From Jeongeupia naejangsanensis (lineage in GTDB: Bacteria; Pseudomonadota; Gammaproteobacteria; Burkholderiales; Chitinibacteraceae): a stretch of DNA of 64,000 nt. The first letter of the stretch is position 1. Each line of letters begins with the position of its first letter. Made by a program: the position numbers and the translations under genes. The notes below the pieces were generated by a model. The model was not told where the DNA came from. It saw only the letters and a list, made by a program, of their open reading frames with translations, and ran no database searches. The stretch is taken from contig NZ_JAESND010000001.1 in the NCBI RefSeq assembly GCF_016865585.1, positions 620,001 to 684,000 of the forward strand, read 5' to 3'. Of the stretch, positions 16,501 through 25,251 are shown piece after piece.

Positions 16501-17964
16501 TTATGTCGCGCTGGGCGACGATGCCGCACCGGTCGGCGCACTGTCGCGGCGGGTCTTGTCCTGCCCATCGCCACCGAACACCTTGTACAAGGTGACGAGA
16601 TTGGCCTGACGGGCCAGCCGGACCGCAATCAAGTCCTGTTGCGCGCCGTAGAGCGAGCGTTGCGAGTCGAGCACGTTCAGATAGCTGTCCACGCCCTGGT
16701 CATAGCGCGATTGCGACAGCGTGTAGCTCTTGGCCGATGCATCGACCAGTGCCTGCTGTGCCGAGACTTGCGCGCCGAGGGTACCGCGATCGGCCAGTGC
16801 ATCGGACGTTTCACGGAATGCGCCCTGAATCGCTTTTTCGTACTGCGCCACGGCGATTTTCTCGTCGGCCTTGGCGACGTCGAGGTTGGCCGTGTTGCGA
16901 CTACCATCGAAGATCGGCACGCTGATGCTCGGCATGAAGCGCCATGCGCCCGAATCACCCGAGAACAGATCGCCGAGACTGGCGCTGGCACTCCCCGCAC
17001 CGGCGGTCAGCGTAATGCTCGGGAAGAAGGCCGCGCGGGCCGCACCGATATTGGCGTTGGTCGACCTGAGCAGGTGCTCGGCCTGGGCGATATCCGGCCG
17101 GGCCAGCAACACCTCCGACGGCAAGCCCCCGGGGAACTCGCGCAACGCAGTCACCGACTCGACCGACGTCGTCGGCTGCAGTTCGGTCGGCAAGGCCGTA
17201 CCCAGCAGCAGGCTCAGCACATTGCTGTCGCGGGCGATCTGGCCGGTGAACCTGGCGGTATCGACGCGCGCCGACTCGACGCTGGTTTGTGCCTGCCGCA
17301 CATCGAGTTCGGACGCCACGCCCAGATCGAAGCGTTTGCGGGTCAGTTCGAACGAAGCAAGCTGGCTCTTCAGCGTGTCCTGCGCCAGTTTGAGCCGATC
17401 CTGATCGGCAGCCAGCGTCAGATAGGCGTTGGCGACTTCGGCGATCAGGCTGATCTGCGCGCTGCGGCGTGCTTCCTCGGTGGCGAAGTAACGCTCGAGC
17501 GCGGCGTCCTTGAGGCTCTGGACTCGCCCGAACAGGTCGATCTCGTACGAAGCGAAGCCGAGGCCGGCGCTGTACTGGTGGCTGGTCGCCTCCCGGCCGG
17601 ACGGTGTCAGCGTCCCGGGTGTGTGCTGCCCTTGTCCCGAACCGGCGGCGCTGATTGTCGGGAACAGATCGGCACGGCTGATCTGGTACTGGGCACGGGC
17701 CTTCTCGATGTTGAGTGCCGCAATCCGCAGATCGCGGTTGTTGGCCAGCGCCAGCGCGATTACCTGCTGAAGCTTCGGATCGCTGAAATAGTCGCGCCAG
17801 GTCGTCTCGGCGAACTGGCGGCCATCGGCGTTTGCAGCCTGATAGGCCGCACCCTGCGGCCACGATGCTTCGACCGGCATGTCGGGCCGCTGGTAGGTCG
17901 GGGCCAGCGAGCAGCCGGCAAGAAGGACACTGGACAAGGCCAGGCCCAGAATCGAATTGCGCAT
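16501..17964 (-). CDS. NodT-family outer-membrane efflux lipoprotein
   Basis: About 487 residues. A lipoprotein signal peptide ends in the lipobox LLAGC, so the mature protein is acylated at the Cys. The body has the two repeats of the TolC/OprM fold (long Gln/Ala-rich helices and LARPDIAQAEHLLRSTNANI in the second half). It forms the outer-membrane channel of a tripartite exporter. The ATG at 17964 is preferred over one at 17982 because AAAGG lies upstream at suitable distance. It follows the HlyD-type fusion gene with a 90-base gap. No inner-membrane RND or MFS pump is encoded beside it. Confidence 0.92.
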   Translation of the reverse strand: MRNSILGLALSSVLLAGCSLAPTYQRPDMPVEASWPQGAAYQAANADGRQFAETTWRDYFSDPKLQQVIALALANNRDLRIAALNIEKARAQYQISRADLFPTISAAGSGQGQHTPGTLTPSGREATSHQYSAGLGFASYEIDLFGRVQSLKDAALERYFATEEARRSAQISLIAEVANAYLTLAADQDRLKLAQDTLKSQLASFELTRKRFDLGVASELDVRQAQTSVESARVDTARFTGQIARDSNVLSLLLGTALPTELQPTTSVESVTALREFPGGLPSEVLLARPDIAQAEHLLRSTNANIGAARAAFFPSITLTAGAGSASASLGDLFSGDSGAWRFMPSISVPIFDGSRNTANLDVAKADEKIAVAQYEKAIQGAFRETSDALADRGTLGAQVSAQQALVDASAKSYTLSQSRYDQGVDSYLNVLDSQRSLYGAQQDLIAVRLARQANLVTLYKVFGGDGQDKTRRDSAPTGAASSPSAT

Positions 17965-18053
17965 GAGGATAGACCTTTGCATTTGGCGAACGCCCGCGCC
18001 CGGCCTGATGGTGGCGGCACGCGGGGTTCTGTCGTCCGGACGAGGGCTGCGGA

Positions 18054-19190
18054 TCAGTGATCGAAGTACAGGTAGTGCAGCCAGCTGGTCATCCGCAGCA
18101 GCACGCGCCGGATGATCGCGACGTGGTGGAAGTGCTCCGAATAGACCGCAACTTGCGCAGCAATCCCCTCGACCAGGCCGGCCGGCGGGTTGTCCAGCGA
18201 GATCTCGACATGAATACCGTTCTGCTTGGGATCAACGGAGATGCTTTGCATCACGCCGGACGGACGATAGGCGCCATCGGCAATCGCCGGCATCACCTGC
18301 ACGACCTTGCCCTTGAACACTTCACCAGGAATTGCGGTAAAGACGATTTCGGCTTCATTGCCCGGCTCAAGGCGCATCGACGCATTCTGGCGGAACGAGG
18401 CAATGATGTTCTTGCGCTGCGAATCCGACACGAACACCACCAGTGGCGTCATCGCAAACGGCGTGGCGATCTGGCCCGGCTTGACCAGCAACTGGGTGAC
18501 ATAGCCGTCGGTCGGTGCGCGCACCACGGTGTTGTCCAGATTGAACTGGGCTTCCTTCAATTGCGCCTGCAGATTGACGACCTTGGCATTGACGCCGCCG
18601 ATTTGCGAGTTCAATTGCTCGTTGATCTGCTGCTTGTTGCTGGTCAGCTGGTTCAGCTTCTCGTCTTCGGCCTTGAGGTTCTGCTGCGCGGTGGTGATAT
18701 CGCGTTCTGCGTACGGGCAGTTTTCCTTGGACAGACCGCTGCAGCTGAAGCGCTGGCTGTCCTTGAAGGCCTTGTCGCGAATGGCACGCTGCTGCTTGAT
18801 CTGCGCGTCCGCCGCGTCGAGTGACGCTTGCAGCCCGAGCACATCGTGCTCGGCCGAGACAAGCGAAGCCTTCAGCGCATCACGGCGCGCCAGGAACGCC
18901 GTCGGGTCGATCCGGTAGATCAACTCACCTTTTTTCATCGGCACGTTGACTTTGTCGGTGACCTGGATGACTTCACCCTTGATCAGCGGCGACAGACCGG
19001 ACGTGATCACGGCTTTCTGGGCGGAATCGGAATAAGGGTGGTTGTAGTTCATGATCAGCAGCAATGCGCCAATCAGGAAAACACCACCCAGGAATGCAGT
19101 TGGCACCGTCCATTTATTGACGGGAACCTTGAAGACCTTGAAGACACAATAGCAGATTGCGGTGTAGGTCAGAATGAGCAGAATATCCAT
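18054..19190 (-). CDS. HlyD-family membrane fusion protein (YiaV/YibH type)
   Basis: 378 residues. One or two N-terminal hydrophobic segments (about 2-20 and 28-48) anchor a periplasmic adaptor with a split lipoyl/barrel-sandwich domain, a long helical hairpin (about 95-215, rich in Gln, Lys and Ala) and a beta-barrel (about 225-350). It matches the YiaV/YibH group, which is encoded with a small DUF3302 partner, as here. The role is to connect an inner-membrane component to an outer-membrane channel, here probably the NodT protein downstream. AAAGGACAATAA precedes the ATG. The hairpin contains an unusual Cys pair (FSCSG, ENCPY), which could form a disulphide. Confidence 0.9.
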   Translation of the reverse strand: MDILLILTYTAICYCVFKVFKVPVNKWTVPTAFLGGVFLIGALLLIMNYNHPYSDSAQKAVITSGLSPLIKGEVIQVTDKVNVPMKKGELIYRIDPTAFLARRDALKASLVSAEHDVLGLQASLDAADAQIKQQRAIRDKAFKDSQRFSCSGLSKENCPYAERDITTAQQNLKAEDEKLNQLTSNKQQINEQLNSQIGGVNAKVVNLQAQLKEAQFNLDNTVVRAPTDGYVTQLLVKPGQIATPFAMTPLVVFVSDSQRKNIIASFRQNASMRLEPGNEAEIVFTAIPGEVFKGKVVQVMPAIADGAYRPSGVMQSISVDPKQNGIHVEISLDNPPAGLVEGIAAQVAVYSEHFHHVAIIRRVLLRMTSWLHYLYFDH

Positions 19191-19218
19191 TTATTGTCCT
19201 TTTACGATCTCTGTCGGA

Positions 19219-19578
19219 TCATTGCTTGTCGCGATAAACCTGCTTGAATTCGGCCAGCTCGGTCGTCAGCACGGCAAGCTGCTGTTTGGTGGCAGTGAGA
19301 TCGGCCAGCAGGTATTCGAGCGTCTCATTGCCTTCCTTCTTCTGGGTAAAGCCCCAACCGCGGTCTTCGCGGTACAGCGTCGCCCAGATCCAGAGAAACG
19401 GCCAAAGGACATGCAGGGTAAAGAGACTGACCCAGCCTGCGACATGGATTGCATCCTGCTGAGGATGATTCCGCTTTTTTGCCAATTCATATGGAATATC
19501 ATGAACTGCTATAATTCCATAGAAAAGGACGAGGACAACGAAGAATATAAGTCCGAGCGCGAAGTAATTTAAAAACAT
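19219..19578 (-). CDS. DUF3302 inner-membrane protein (YiaW/YibI type)
   Basis: 119 residues with two hydrophobic helices (about 4-26 and 46-68), the conserved HDIPYELAKKRNHPQQDAI loop between them, and a C-terminal coiled-coil tail (about 85-119). This is the YiaW/YibI family, always small and regularly paired with a YiaV/YibH fusion protein; its function is unknown. Here it is the first gene of a minus-strand set with the fusion protein (28 bases apart) and the NodT channel. AGG lies about 6 bases before the ATG at 19578. GC content is lower than in the core genes. Confidence 0.9.
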   Translation of the reverse strand: MFLNYFALGLIFFVVLVLFYGIIAVHDIPYELAKKRNHPQQDAIHVAGWVSLFTLHVLWPFLWIWATLYREDRGWGFTQKKEGNETLEYLLADLTATKQQLAVLTTELAEFKQVYRDKQ

Positions 19579-20103
19579 GCTGAACCTGATAAGAGTTTCA
19601 TGTAGGAATCGGGCCCCGATTTTCTTGAGTGCGTGTTGCGCGCACTTGGCATCCGATTTGTCGAGCGAATGAAACCTTAAAATGATGCGTCAATCAACCA
19701 ACGATCCAAAAGTGGACCGGTCATCCAGAATTGTTTGATTATGCCAACGCCATCTCATGATCCTGCTGAGGCGCACAATTCCGGTGATCCATGCGGGCGA
19801 ATTCATGGCGCCGAACCTGCCCTCGCAGCATGGCGTGAACCTCACTATCAGGCCCAGCCCCGGGGGCGTTCAATTACTCCCTCAAGCCGCTTCGTACCGA
19901 TCATCCTTGCCGAAGACATGGCAACCCAGCGGCGGCGGACTGTACTCCCTTAAGGCGTCTGGCGAGCCGGTTTGCGCACCGCCAGACGGAGTACCGAAAC
20001 GGCGCCGAACTCGAGCCTGCACAAACAAGGGAGTCCGCACCAACCGCCCCAAACAGGCCGGCACGGCAGGCATGCCTGGATAGCCGGCAGCCCCCCAATT
20101 CGG
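19579..20103. other. Gene-poor accessory stretch with a long hairpin
   Basis: No convincing gene. It must hold the promoter of the DUF3302 gene near 19579-19680. At 19942-19994 there is a long imperfect hairpin: GTACTCC pairs with GGAGTAC, and CGTCTGGCG (19956-19964) with CGCCAGACG (19980-19988). Confidence 0.4.
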
Positions 20104-20310
20104 CTACTGGAATTTATGCTCGTTGAGCCCGACGATCACTTGATGCATGTATTTGATTTCCTGGGCATCCGAATATTCATCCAGCCCACCCCTCACAACA
20201 ACGTCATTCACGACCTTCCACACCACTTTATTTTTGGTGACGTAGTCGATGGCGAGCCCGAGTGCGTTAAACAATGTTCGATCCGATTCTTGTCCCAGCT
20301 TGCTTCTCAC
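20104..20310 (-). CDS. Hypothetical small protein
   Basis: 68 residues, not recognised. The start is GTG at 20310 with AAAGGGGG about 9 bases upstream, which is why I keep it. The sequence is soluble and mixed (two Val-rich stretches, an acidic LDEYSDAQEIKYMHQVIVG segment). GC content is lower than in surrounding core genes. It is divergent from the Cys/His protein gene at 20505. It could also be a fragment of a larger decayed gene. Confidence 0.4.
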   Translation of the reverse strand: MRSKLGQESDRTLFNALGLAIDYVTKNKVVWKVVNDVVVRGGLDEYSDAQEIKYMHQVIVGLNEHKFQ

Positions 20311-20504
20311 GTTGTTCAGCCCCCTTTCGGCAGGCTATTGATATGGTCCAGAGCACTTAGCGCACCTTCCAGCACAGCGCGCGCCAGTTATATGCGGAAC
20401 GCGCCCAGCAACACCTAGAACAATGCAGATCCGTGCGATGACGGCTACGCTTCAGCTGGCTGCGCGATCGCGCACGGCCCAGTATCTGCCCGCGCATTGC
20501 GGGC

Positions 20505-20990
20505 ATGATCAAGACCAACCAGCGGGAGTACGAAGTGCCGTTTGAAAATGCCAACTGCTATGGATACGCCTGGGGAACCAATTACAACTTCGCGCCGGGG
20601 TCGATCGGCCCCGATCGCGAAAGCATCGACCTGGACGGAATCAGCGACGTCAACGAAGCTGCGTCCATCGTGATGACCGCCTGCAAGGCCGACGGCCTGC
20701 TTCCCCAGCAAAGTGCAACGGCCTACCAGATTGCCGTTTTCATCAATACGTATGAGGGCGACAGGCTGGATTACCACTTCTACCGGCACGGCCCCAACAA
20801 ATGGAGCCACAAGATGAGCAACACGGGTCAGGTCGAGGAAGGAATCAACGACCCGGTCGCGCACAACCTTGGCCTGATCAATACAAAAGACGCAAACGAC
20901 GACCTGATCATTGGCCAGCACAGCTGCGGCATCCTTTATCGCCCCGAGGCGCCGACGCCGGAACAGATCATCGAAACCCTCGAGGGATAA
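20505..20990 (+). CDS. Hypothetical protein with papain-like Cys/His pattern
   Basis: 161 residues, no signal peptide or membrane segment. NCYGYAWG (C18) near the N-terminus and LDYHFYRHGPNKWSHKMS (H91, H102) further on recall small bacterial proteins of the form NCYAYA ... HWYR ... WSHKPG, which look like papain/NlpC-type cysteine hydrolases. The catalytic assignment is inference from this spacing alone. The ribosome-binding site before the ATG is weak. It lies among other small unknown genes, and no partner is evident. It could be an effector-like or toxin-like protein, but no secretion signal or immunity gene is visible. Confidence 0.6.
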   Translation: MIKTNQREYEVPFENANCYGYAWGTNYNFAPGSIGPDRESIDLDGISDVNEAASIVMTACKADGLLPQQSATAYQIAVFINTYEGDRLDYHFYRHGPNKWSHKMSNTGQVEEGINDPVAHNLGLINTKDANDDLIIGQHSCGILYRPEAPTPEQIIETLEG

Positions 20991-21221
20991 GCCGTCGCCA
21001 GACCAGTGGCCTCACCACAATCGACACGGTCCGCCGTCGGCCGGACGCGCATGCCACACTATCAGTCCGGCGCCATGAAAAAAGCCCGGGCCACTTGCGC
21101 AGCCGGAGCTTGAGCTGTTCGGATTCAAAGAGCTTGGTACCAGACCGGCCATCTTTGAAAAAGGCGCATCCTGCATGCCCTCGCCGCATACCGTTCGGCG
21201 AACGTACTCAAGGACACCCAG

Positions 21222-21467
21222 TCAGTTGAGAATGACTCTGGGCTCGTCATCACGGCCCGCATAAAAGTAGGTCAAACGTTCAAAACCCAGATCCTGGGCC
21301 AGATCGTCGGCATACTCGCCATAGGTCGGACTGCGTTCATCCGGCTGCAATTTCTTGTGGGTTTCAAGCACAACCTCCAGCTCTTCTTTTTCACCACGCT
21401 GATCTGGCATTGCAAAGCAGACCTCCCCGTACTTTCCCCTGAATACAAAAACCGATCTCACTTGCAT
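21222..21467 (-). CDS. Hypothetical protein, 81 residues
   Basis: About 81 residues. The frame is open further upstream, but the ATG at 21467 has AGGAGG 8 bases before it and begins a well-behaved sequence, MQVRSVFVFRGKYGEVCF. The middle is rich in Glu, Lys and Asp (QRGEKEELEVVLETHKK) and the end reads LTYFYAGRDDEPRVI. No family is recognised, and no membrane segment or signal peptide is present. It stands alone between two stretches without genes. Confidence 0.6.
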   Translation of the reverse strand: MQVRSVFVFRGKYGEVCFAMPDQRGEKEELEVVLETHKKLQPDERSPTYGEYADDLAQDLGFERLTYFYAGRDDEPRVILN

Positions 21468-21994
21468 CGAGCATTCCTCCTTCGTGAGCAAGCCTTCCAG
21501 TTGTGCCGGAAGGTGACGGTCTGCGCTCGCGCAATTCGGATGATTGAACTTCCCATGTCGCCATGGGGGACGACCGTCGACCTCATTGGACCCTGAAAAC
21601 GCGCGCAGGTTACGTCGTTCGTCCGGTTGTTTCGCCACGGCCGCCTGGCGGAAAAACGCACATCCGATGCAAGCCCGCACCTGCACGCGCAGTGCGACGA
21701 CCCGCGGTCGCGCGCGTCAGCGACGGCATGCACTAGGCAGAACGCGACACATCGCACAACGCACCACAATGACGCTCGGCGCCCGGGCTTGGAGTTCACG
21801 AATTTCCGACTACGCTCAGCTTAGGGAACACGCAAAACGTGACGCCCTGCGGCAGGTTACCGTCCGTCTGGCACAGTCCTGCCACGTCGTTTTTGGTCAA
21901 CTTTCCGGTCAGTTCGTTGACCACGCACCATTTATGACAGTCAGTTAAAAAGATTCTGTGCTCAAAACCTAATCCGTACATTCCGGGGAAGATC
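21468..21994. other. Stretch without a supported gene
   Basis: About 530 bases. The left end holds the promoter region of the 81-residue gene. A minus-strand frame from 21981 to 21796 gives 61 plausible residues but has no ribosome-binding site, so I do not call it. Confidence 0.35.
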
Positions 21995-22294
21995 ATGGAA
22001 CGGCAATTGATATCAAGCGAGGAACTGATGGCGCTGATCAATCGCGAGGCCAGTGAATGCGGCTTTGCCGAGGTGGAATTCGGTCCGCCGGTGCTGCGCA
22101 CGCCCAATTCCGGCGAAGCCAACTGGGCGCTGGGCCACGTCAGTGGCCCCCGACGCCAGGTCGGCCGATGTCTGGAGCGCTTGCGACTGACCATCGATCG
22201 CTTGCAGGCAATCTACGCACTGCCCGGGCCGGCAATCCGGCGCATCAGCGTGACCAGCATCCAGGGCAAAAGCGCGGTGCGGATCGAGTATTGA
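21995..22294 (+). CDS. Hypothetical protein, 99 residues
   Basis: 99 residues with a good start: GGGGAAG about 5 bases before the ATG. The sequence has an amphipathic N-terminus (ISSEELMALINREASECGF), a Pro/Gly-rich middle (FGPPVLRTPNSGEANWALG) and a helical region (QVGRCLERLRLTIDRLQAIY), ending in a strand-like tail. No family recognised; no signal or membrane segment. The GC content is back to the core level, suggesting it belongs to the resident chromosome. Confidence 0.6.
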   Translation: MERQLISSEELMALINREASECGFAEVEFGPPVLRTPNSGEANWALGHVSGPRRQVGRCLERLRLTIDRLQAIYALPGPAIRRISVTSIQGKSAVRIEY

Positions 22295-22363
22295 CACCCG
22301 ATCGGCACCATTCGTTGCCAATGCCCGGGCAACCGCGCCGAACATGACTCGACCGTGGCGAGT

Positions 22364-22711
22364 CTACTTGGCGCGGTCGCCCAGCTTGATTCCGCTGAGC
22401 CGGCCCGACTCGAAACGCAAGGTGGTCAGAAACTTTCCACTGCCGGGGTTGTAGGTCCATTCATCGACCGATTCGCACTGGTTGACGTTGACCACCGTAC
22501 CGCCATTGGGCAACGGCGCCGTGGTGGCCTGCCTGGATTCGCAAAACGAATCCCTGACAAACGGCTCGCCACACTTCTGCAGCACCTCGGCCCGCGAATC
22601 GCCCAGCGAAACAAGATTGTTCTGGCACCGGAACGAGTCTGCAAAAGCGGGAAGTGCGCACAGTGTCGAGGCTGTTGCAACTATAAGGGCGGCAAGTTTC
22701 ATCTGTTTCAT
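22364..22711 (-). CDS. DUF2845 family secreted protein
   Basis: 115 residues. A signal peptide (hydrophobic run ending at AFADS near residue 25) is followed by the DUF2845 pattern: FRCQNNLVSLGDSRAEVLQK, CGEPFVRD, and a C-terminal DEWTYNPGSGKFLTTLRFE strand. Cysteines in the mature part (C29, C47, C57, C79) could form disulphides in the periplasm. The family is of unknown function and resembles small outer-membrane assembly-type folds. It is monocistronic; the next gene upstream on the same strand (gspK) ends 183 bases away. Confidence 0.82.
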   Translation of the reverse strand: MKQMKLAALIVATASTLCALPAFADSFRCQNNLVSLGDSRAEVLQKCGEPFVRDSFCESRQATTAPLPNGGTVVNVNQCESVDEWTYNPGSGKFLTTLRFESGRLSGIKLGDRAK

Positions 22712-22894
22712 ATCGATACGCTCGTCGGAACGGACCGTTCGCGTTGCATCGGTCGCAAGATTGAATGGCCACGATATTCGGATTCAAGCCCGTCATGCGT
22801 AACAGCTTGTCCCTGCCGAAAGGTCGGCCCGCACAAAGCACAGGGTAGCTAGACACTGCCGTTACCCATGCGCCGGCCAACGCCAAAGAGCGCC

Positions 22895-23824
22895 TTAGCG
22901 TCGACGCATCCAGATCAGCTTCGGAAAATCCGGCCCGTTGCGCTCGAGCAGCGCGGCGTACCGGACCGTCACACGGCCGAACTGCGCATCCACCTCGCTG
23001 ATGAAGTAACGGCTCTGCACCGTCAATGCCTCGAACCGGAGCTGGCCACGCGCTCGCTCGGGCAGCGCAGCGACGAACTCGGCCACCGAGCCGAAATGGT
23101 GCCCCGCTCGGCGTGAAACCACGGCTTGTCCCTCCGCCAGCGTCAACGCCGGCACCACGGCAGCAATGACCTCGGGCGACGCGAAATTGACATTGATCGG
23201 GGTCTGCGGCGGCAATACGGCAACAAACGGCGTGATCCGCTCGATGGTCCCGGCATCAAACCCCTGGATCCGGACCAGCGAGGCCAGATCGGTCAGCGGC
23301 TGGTTTGCCGCACGGTAGGGCTGAGGCAGCGCCAGATACACGGCATCCTCGGCACCACCGGGCCGGGCCTCCCCGTCGGCGTCGAGCCAGTCGACCAGCG
23401 CATCGACGTGCTGTGGCGACACACCCACCAGCTCAAACAGTCGTCGGCAGGCCGCGACTTCGTTCTCGTTTGCCAGGCCGTTGCTGACCAGATTGTTGAG
23501 GTTGAAGCGCCCCTGCTGCTCGAGCAAGCGCCCGCCAACTTTGCCCTGCTCGACCGGAATCGCCGGAATCGGTACGTTCCACGGCTCGCCCAGATGGTCG
23601 ACCTGATTGTTGCGCGCGTCGTCACGCAAGGTAAAACGCGCCAGCTGCACGCCGGAGTACGCAATCACCCTCGCCTGTCCCTGATCGAGCTGGTTTTCCA
23701 GCTGAAAGAACCAGAGCTGCTGCCGCCAGGCGATCCACGCCGCCAATGCGGCGACCAGCGCAGCGGTAATCACGGCGGTGATCAGGGCGATCCCTGTCTG
23801 TCGCCTGGGTGTCATCGGCCTCAT
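22895..23824 (-). CDS. gspK: Type II secretion minor pseudopilin GspK
   Basis: 309 residues. The prepilin leader ends at TG|IALITAVI (Gly11); like other GspK proteins it lacks the Glu at +5 that other pseudopilins have. The large soluble domain has the conserved GRFNLNNLV motif and a helix-hairpin-helix-like LPPQTPINVNFASPEVI segment. GspK caps the pseudopilus tip with GspI and GspJ. Its ATG overlaps the gspJ stop by 4 bases (ATGA). It is the last gene of the gspFGHIJK set. Confidence 0.93.
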   Translation of the reverse strand: MRPMTPRRQTGIALITAVITAALVAALAAWIAWRQQLWFFQLENQLDQGQARVIAYSGVQLARFTLRDDARNNQVDHLGEPWNVPIPAIPVEQGKVGGRLLEQQGRFNLNNLVSNGLANENEVAACRRLFELVGVSPQHVDALVDWLDADGEARPGGAEDAVYLALPQPYRAANQPLTDLASLVRIQGFDAGTIERITPFVAVLPPQTPINVNFASPEVIAAVVPALTLAEGQAVVSRRAGHHFGSVAEFVAALPERARGQLRFEALTVQSRYFISEVDAQFGRVTVRYAALLERNGPDFPKLIWMRRR

Positions 23825-24447
23825 GGCAGGGCGAACACCCGTTCGATCGGCGCACTGCCCGTACGCGCAAGCGTGATTTTGACGGCCCGGGGCAGAGGTG
23901 CCGATGCCGGACTGCTGGCGTTCATCGGCCAGCGGACCTGCCAGGCGTTGGCGTCATCGAGGAAGGCCGACTCGAAACGGTCGATGCCATCGAGCAGCGG
24001 CAGCACCGTTGGCTGCGCGTTCGGCGCGGGGTCGAGCGCATCCCACAACAACAGCTCCAGTCGGCCATCCTTCAGGCGGTACGCTACATGTTGCGGATCG
24101 CGATCCCGCGCCAACCTCACCAGTTCGAGCGCGGGAGCGTTCGTGGCAGCGTCGCCGTTGCGGCCAGTCAGGGCCGGCTGAAGCTGCCCACCGCCATCCC
24201 GCCATGGCCGCAAGACCGACTGGCCGACATCGTCGCCGATCCGGTCGAACACCAGCGCCAGATCCCGCCACGACTGCGCTTCGGCATCGAGACGCAGCTT
24301 GGTCGTTGCCACCGAATCAAGCCCGCGCCAGGCGACCAGCGCGATGACGCTGAAAATCGCCAGCGCGACCAGCAGTTCGAGCAGGGTGAAGCCGGAACGG
24401 TCAGCGCGGCGTGCGGGCAAGATAACCAACCAGAGTCGCAAAGGCAT
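23821..24447 (-). CDS. gspJ: Type II secretion minor pseudopilin GspJ
   Basis: About 208 residues. After an 19-residue leader, the prepilin peptidase site G19|FTLLELLVALAIF is followed by the N-terminal pseudopilin helix with Glu at +5, then a beta-rich soluble domain. It forms the pseudopilus tip complex with GspI and GspK. The start at 24447 overlaps the end of gspI by 47 bases; a shorter TTG start inside the leader is possible. The end overlaps gspK by 4 bases. Confidence 0.9.
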   Translation of the reverse strand: MPLRLWLVILPARRADRSGFTLLELLVALAIFSVIALVAWRGLDSVATTKLRLDAEAQSWRDLALVFDRIGDDVGQSVLRPWRDGGGQLQPALTGRNGDAATNAPALELVRLARDRDPQHVAYRLKDGRLELLLWDALDPAPNAQPTVLPLLDGIDRFESAFLDDANAWQVRWPMNASSPASAPLPRAVKITLARTGSAPIERVFALP

Positions 24448-24769
24448 GAGTGGTGTCGCCGGCGGCGTACACCCTGATTTCGACGCGGCGGAAGCTGCGA
24501 TTGGGCGAAATGCCGTCCTCCTCCTGCCAGACGAAATCGCGCCCGGCCATGCTGGACTGGCCTTCGCGCCGGCCCGGTTCGGGGAACTCGCCACGGGCGG
24601 CGATCTCGGCGAGCCGGTTTTGTGCCACCCAGCCTGCCAGTGTCCGTGTCGCCAGATCGGCGGCGGTATCGGTGCTGGCCGACACGGCACGCAGGGCCGC
24701 TGCCATGGCAATGGCGAGTACCGCCAGCGCCACCAGCACTTCGACCAGCGTGAAGCCGCGATCAACCAT
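24401..24769 (-). CDS. gspI: Type II secretion minor pseudopilin GspI
   Basis: About 122 residues. The leader MVDRG is cut before FTLVEVLVALAVLAI (Glu at +5), and the mature domain has the short GspI form with WVAQNRLAEI, a conserved family block. GspI nucleates the pseudopilus tip with GspJ and GspK. The ATG at 24769 overlaps the gspH stop by 8 bases, and the 3' end overlaps gspJ, so the block is translationally coupled. Confidence 0.92.
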   Translation of the reverse strand: MVDRGFTLVEVLVALAVLAIAMAAALRAVSASTDTAADLATRTLAGWVAQNRLAEIAARGEFPEPGRREGQSSMAGRDFVWQEEDGISPNRSFRRVEIRVYAAGDTTHAFATLVGYLARTPR

Positions 24770-25247
24770 TGCCCGGGTCCACTGCACGCGCGCTGACGCG
24801 GCCCATCGCATCGCCGTCGAGCTGCCAGCGCGCTTCGCCGAGCTGCAGCTCAAGGTGAAACGGGGCATTTACCCCCGACGGTTCGAACACGATGCGCTCG
24901 CCGATCGGCCGCTCTCGCAGATTGATGGTCAGGGTGCTCAAGGCCAGCCCCTCGGGAAACGGCCGGGCGCGCAGCACGTCGTCGGCACCAATCGCCTGCC
25001 AGCTGTTCTGGTCGTCGAGCAGCCAGAACTGATAGCCGCGGCCATCGCTCGACCACGCCGTGACCCGCCCCGAATTGATTGCGGCATCGCGCGCACTGTC
25101 CAGCAGCAGCGCCAGCCGCTCGGCCTCGCGTGACAGCGTCGTCGCGTCCGAATCGTTCAGGCGTACCACCGCCAGCCCGAGGATCAGGCCGACGATCGCC
25201 AGTGCAACCAGAATCTCGACCAGCGTGAAGCCGCGACGGCGCCGCAT
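24762..25247 (-). CDS. gspH: Type II secretion pseudopilin GspH
   Basis: About 161 residues. The short basic leader MRRRRG is cut before FTLVEILVALAIVGLI (Glu at +5). The soluble domain has the GspH/FimT pattern with AERLALLLDSARDAAINSG and a C-terminal strand region. The ATG at 25247 follows the gspG stop by 4 bases. It is a minor pseudopilin linking the major pilin GspG to the tip complex. Confidence 0.92.
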   Translation of the reverse strand: MRRRRGFTLVEILVALAIVGLILGLAVVRLNDSDATTLSREAERLALLLDSARDAAINSGRVTAWSSDGRGYQFWLLDDQNSWQAIGADDVLRARPFPEGLALSTLTINLRERPIGERIVFEPSGVNAPFHLELQLGEARWQLDGDAMGRVSARAVDPGNG

Positions 25248-25251
25248 GGAT

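Noticed and set aside
21796-21981. 61-residue minus-strand ORF divergent from the gene at 21995
   Set aside because: The codon use is plausible but there is no ribosome-binding site, and the start lies only 13 bases from the divergent start codon.
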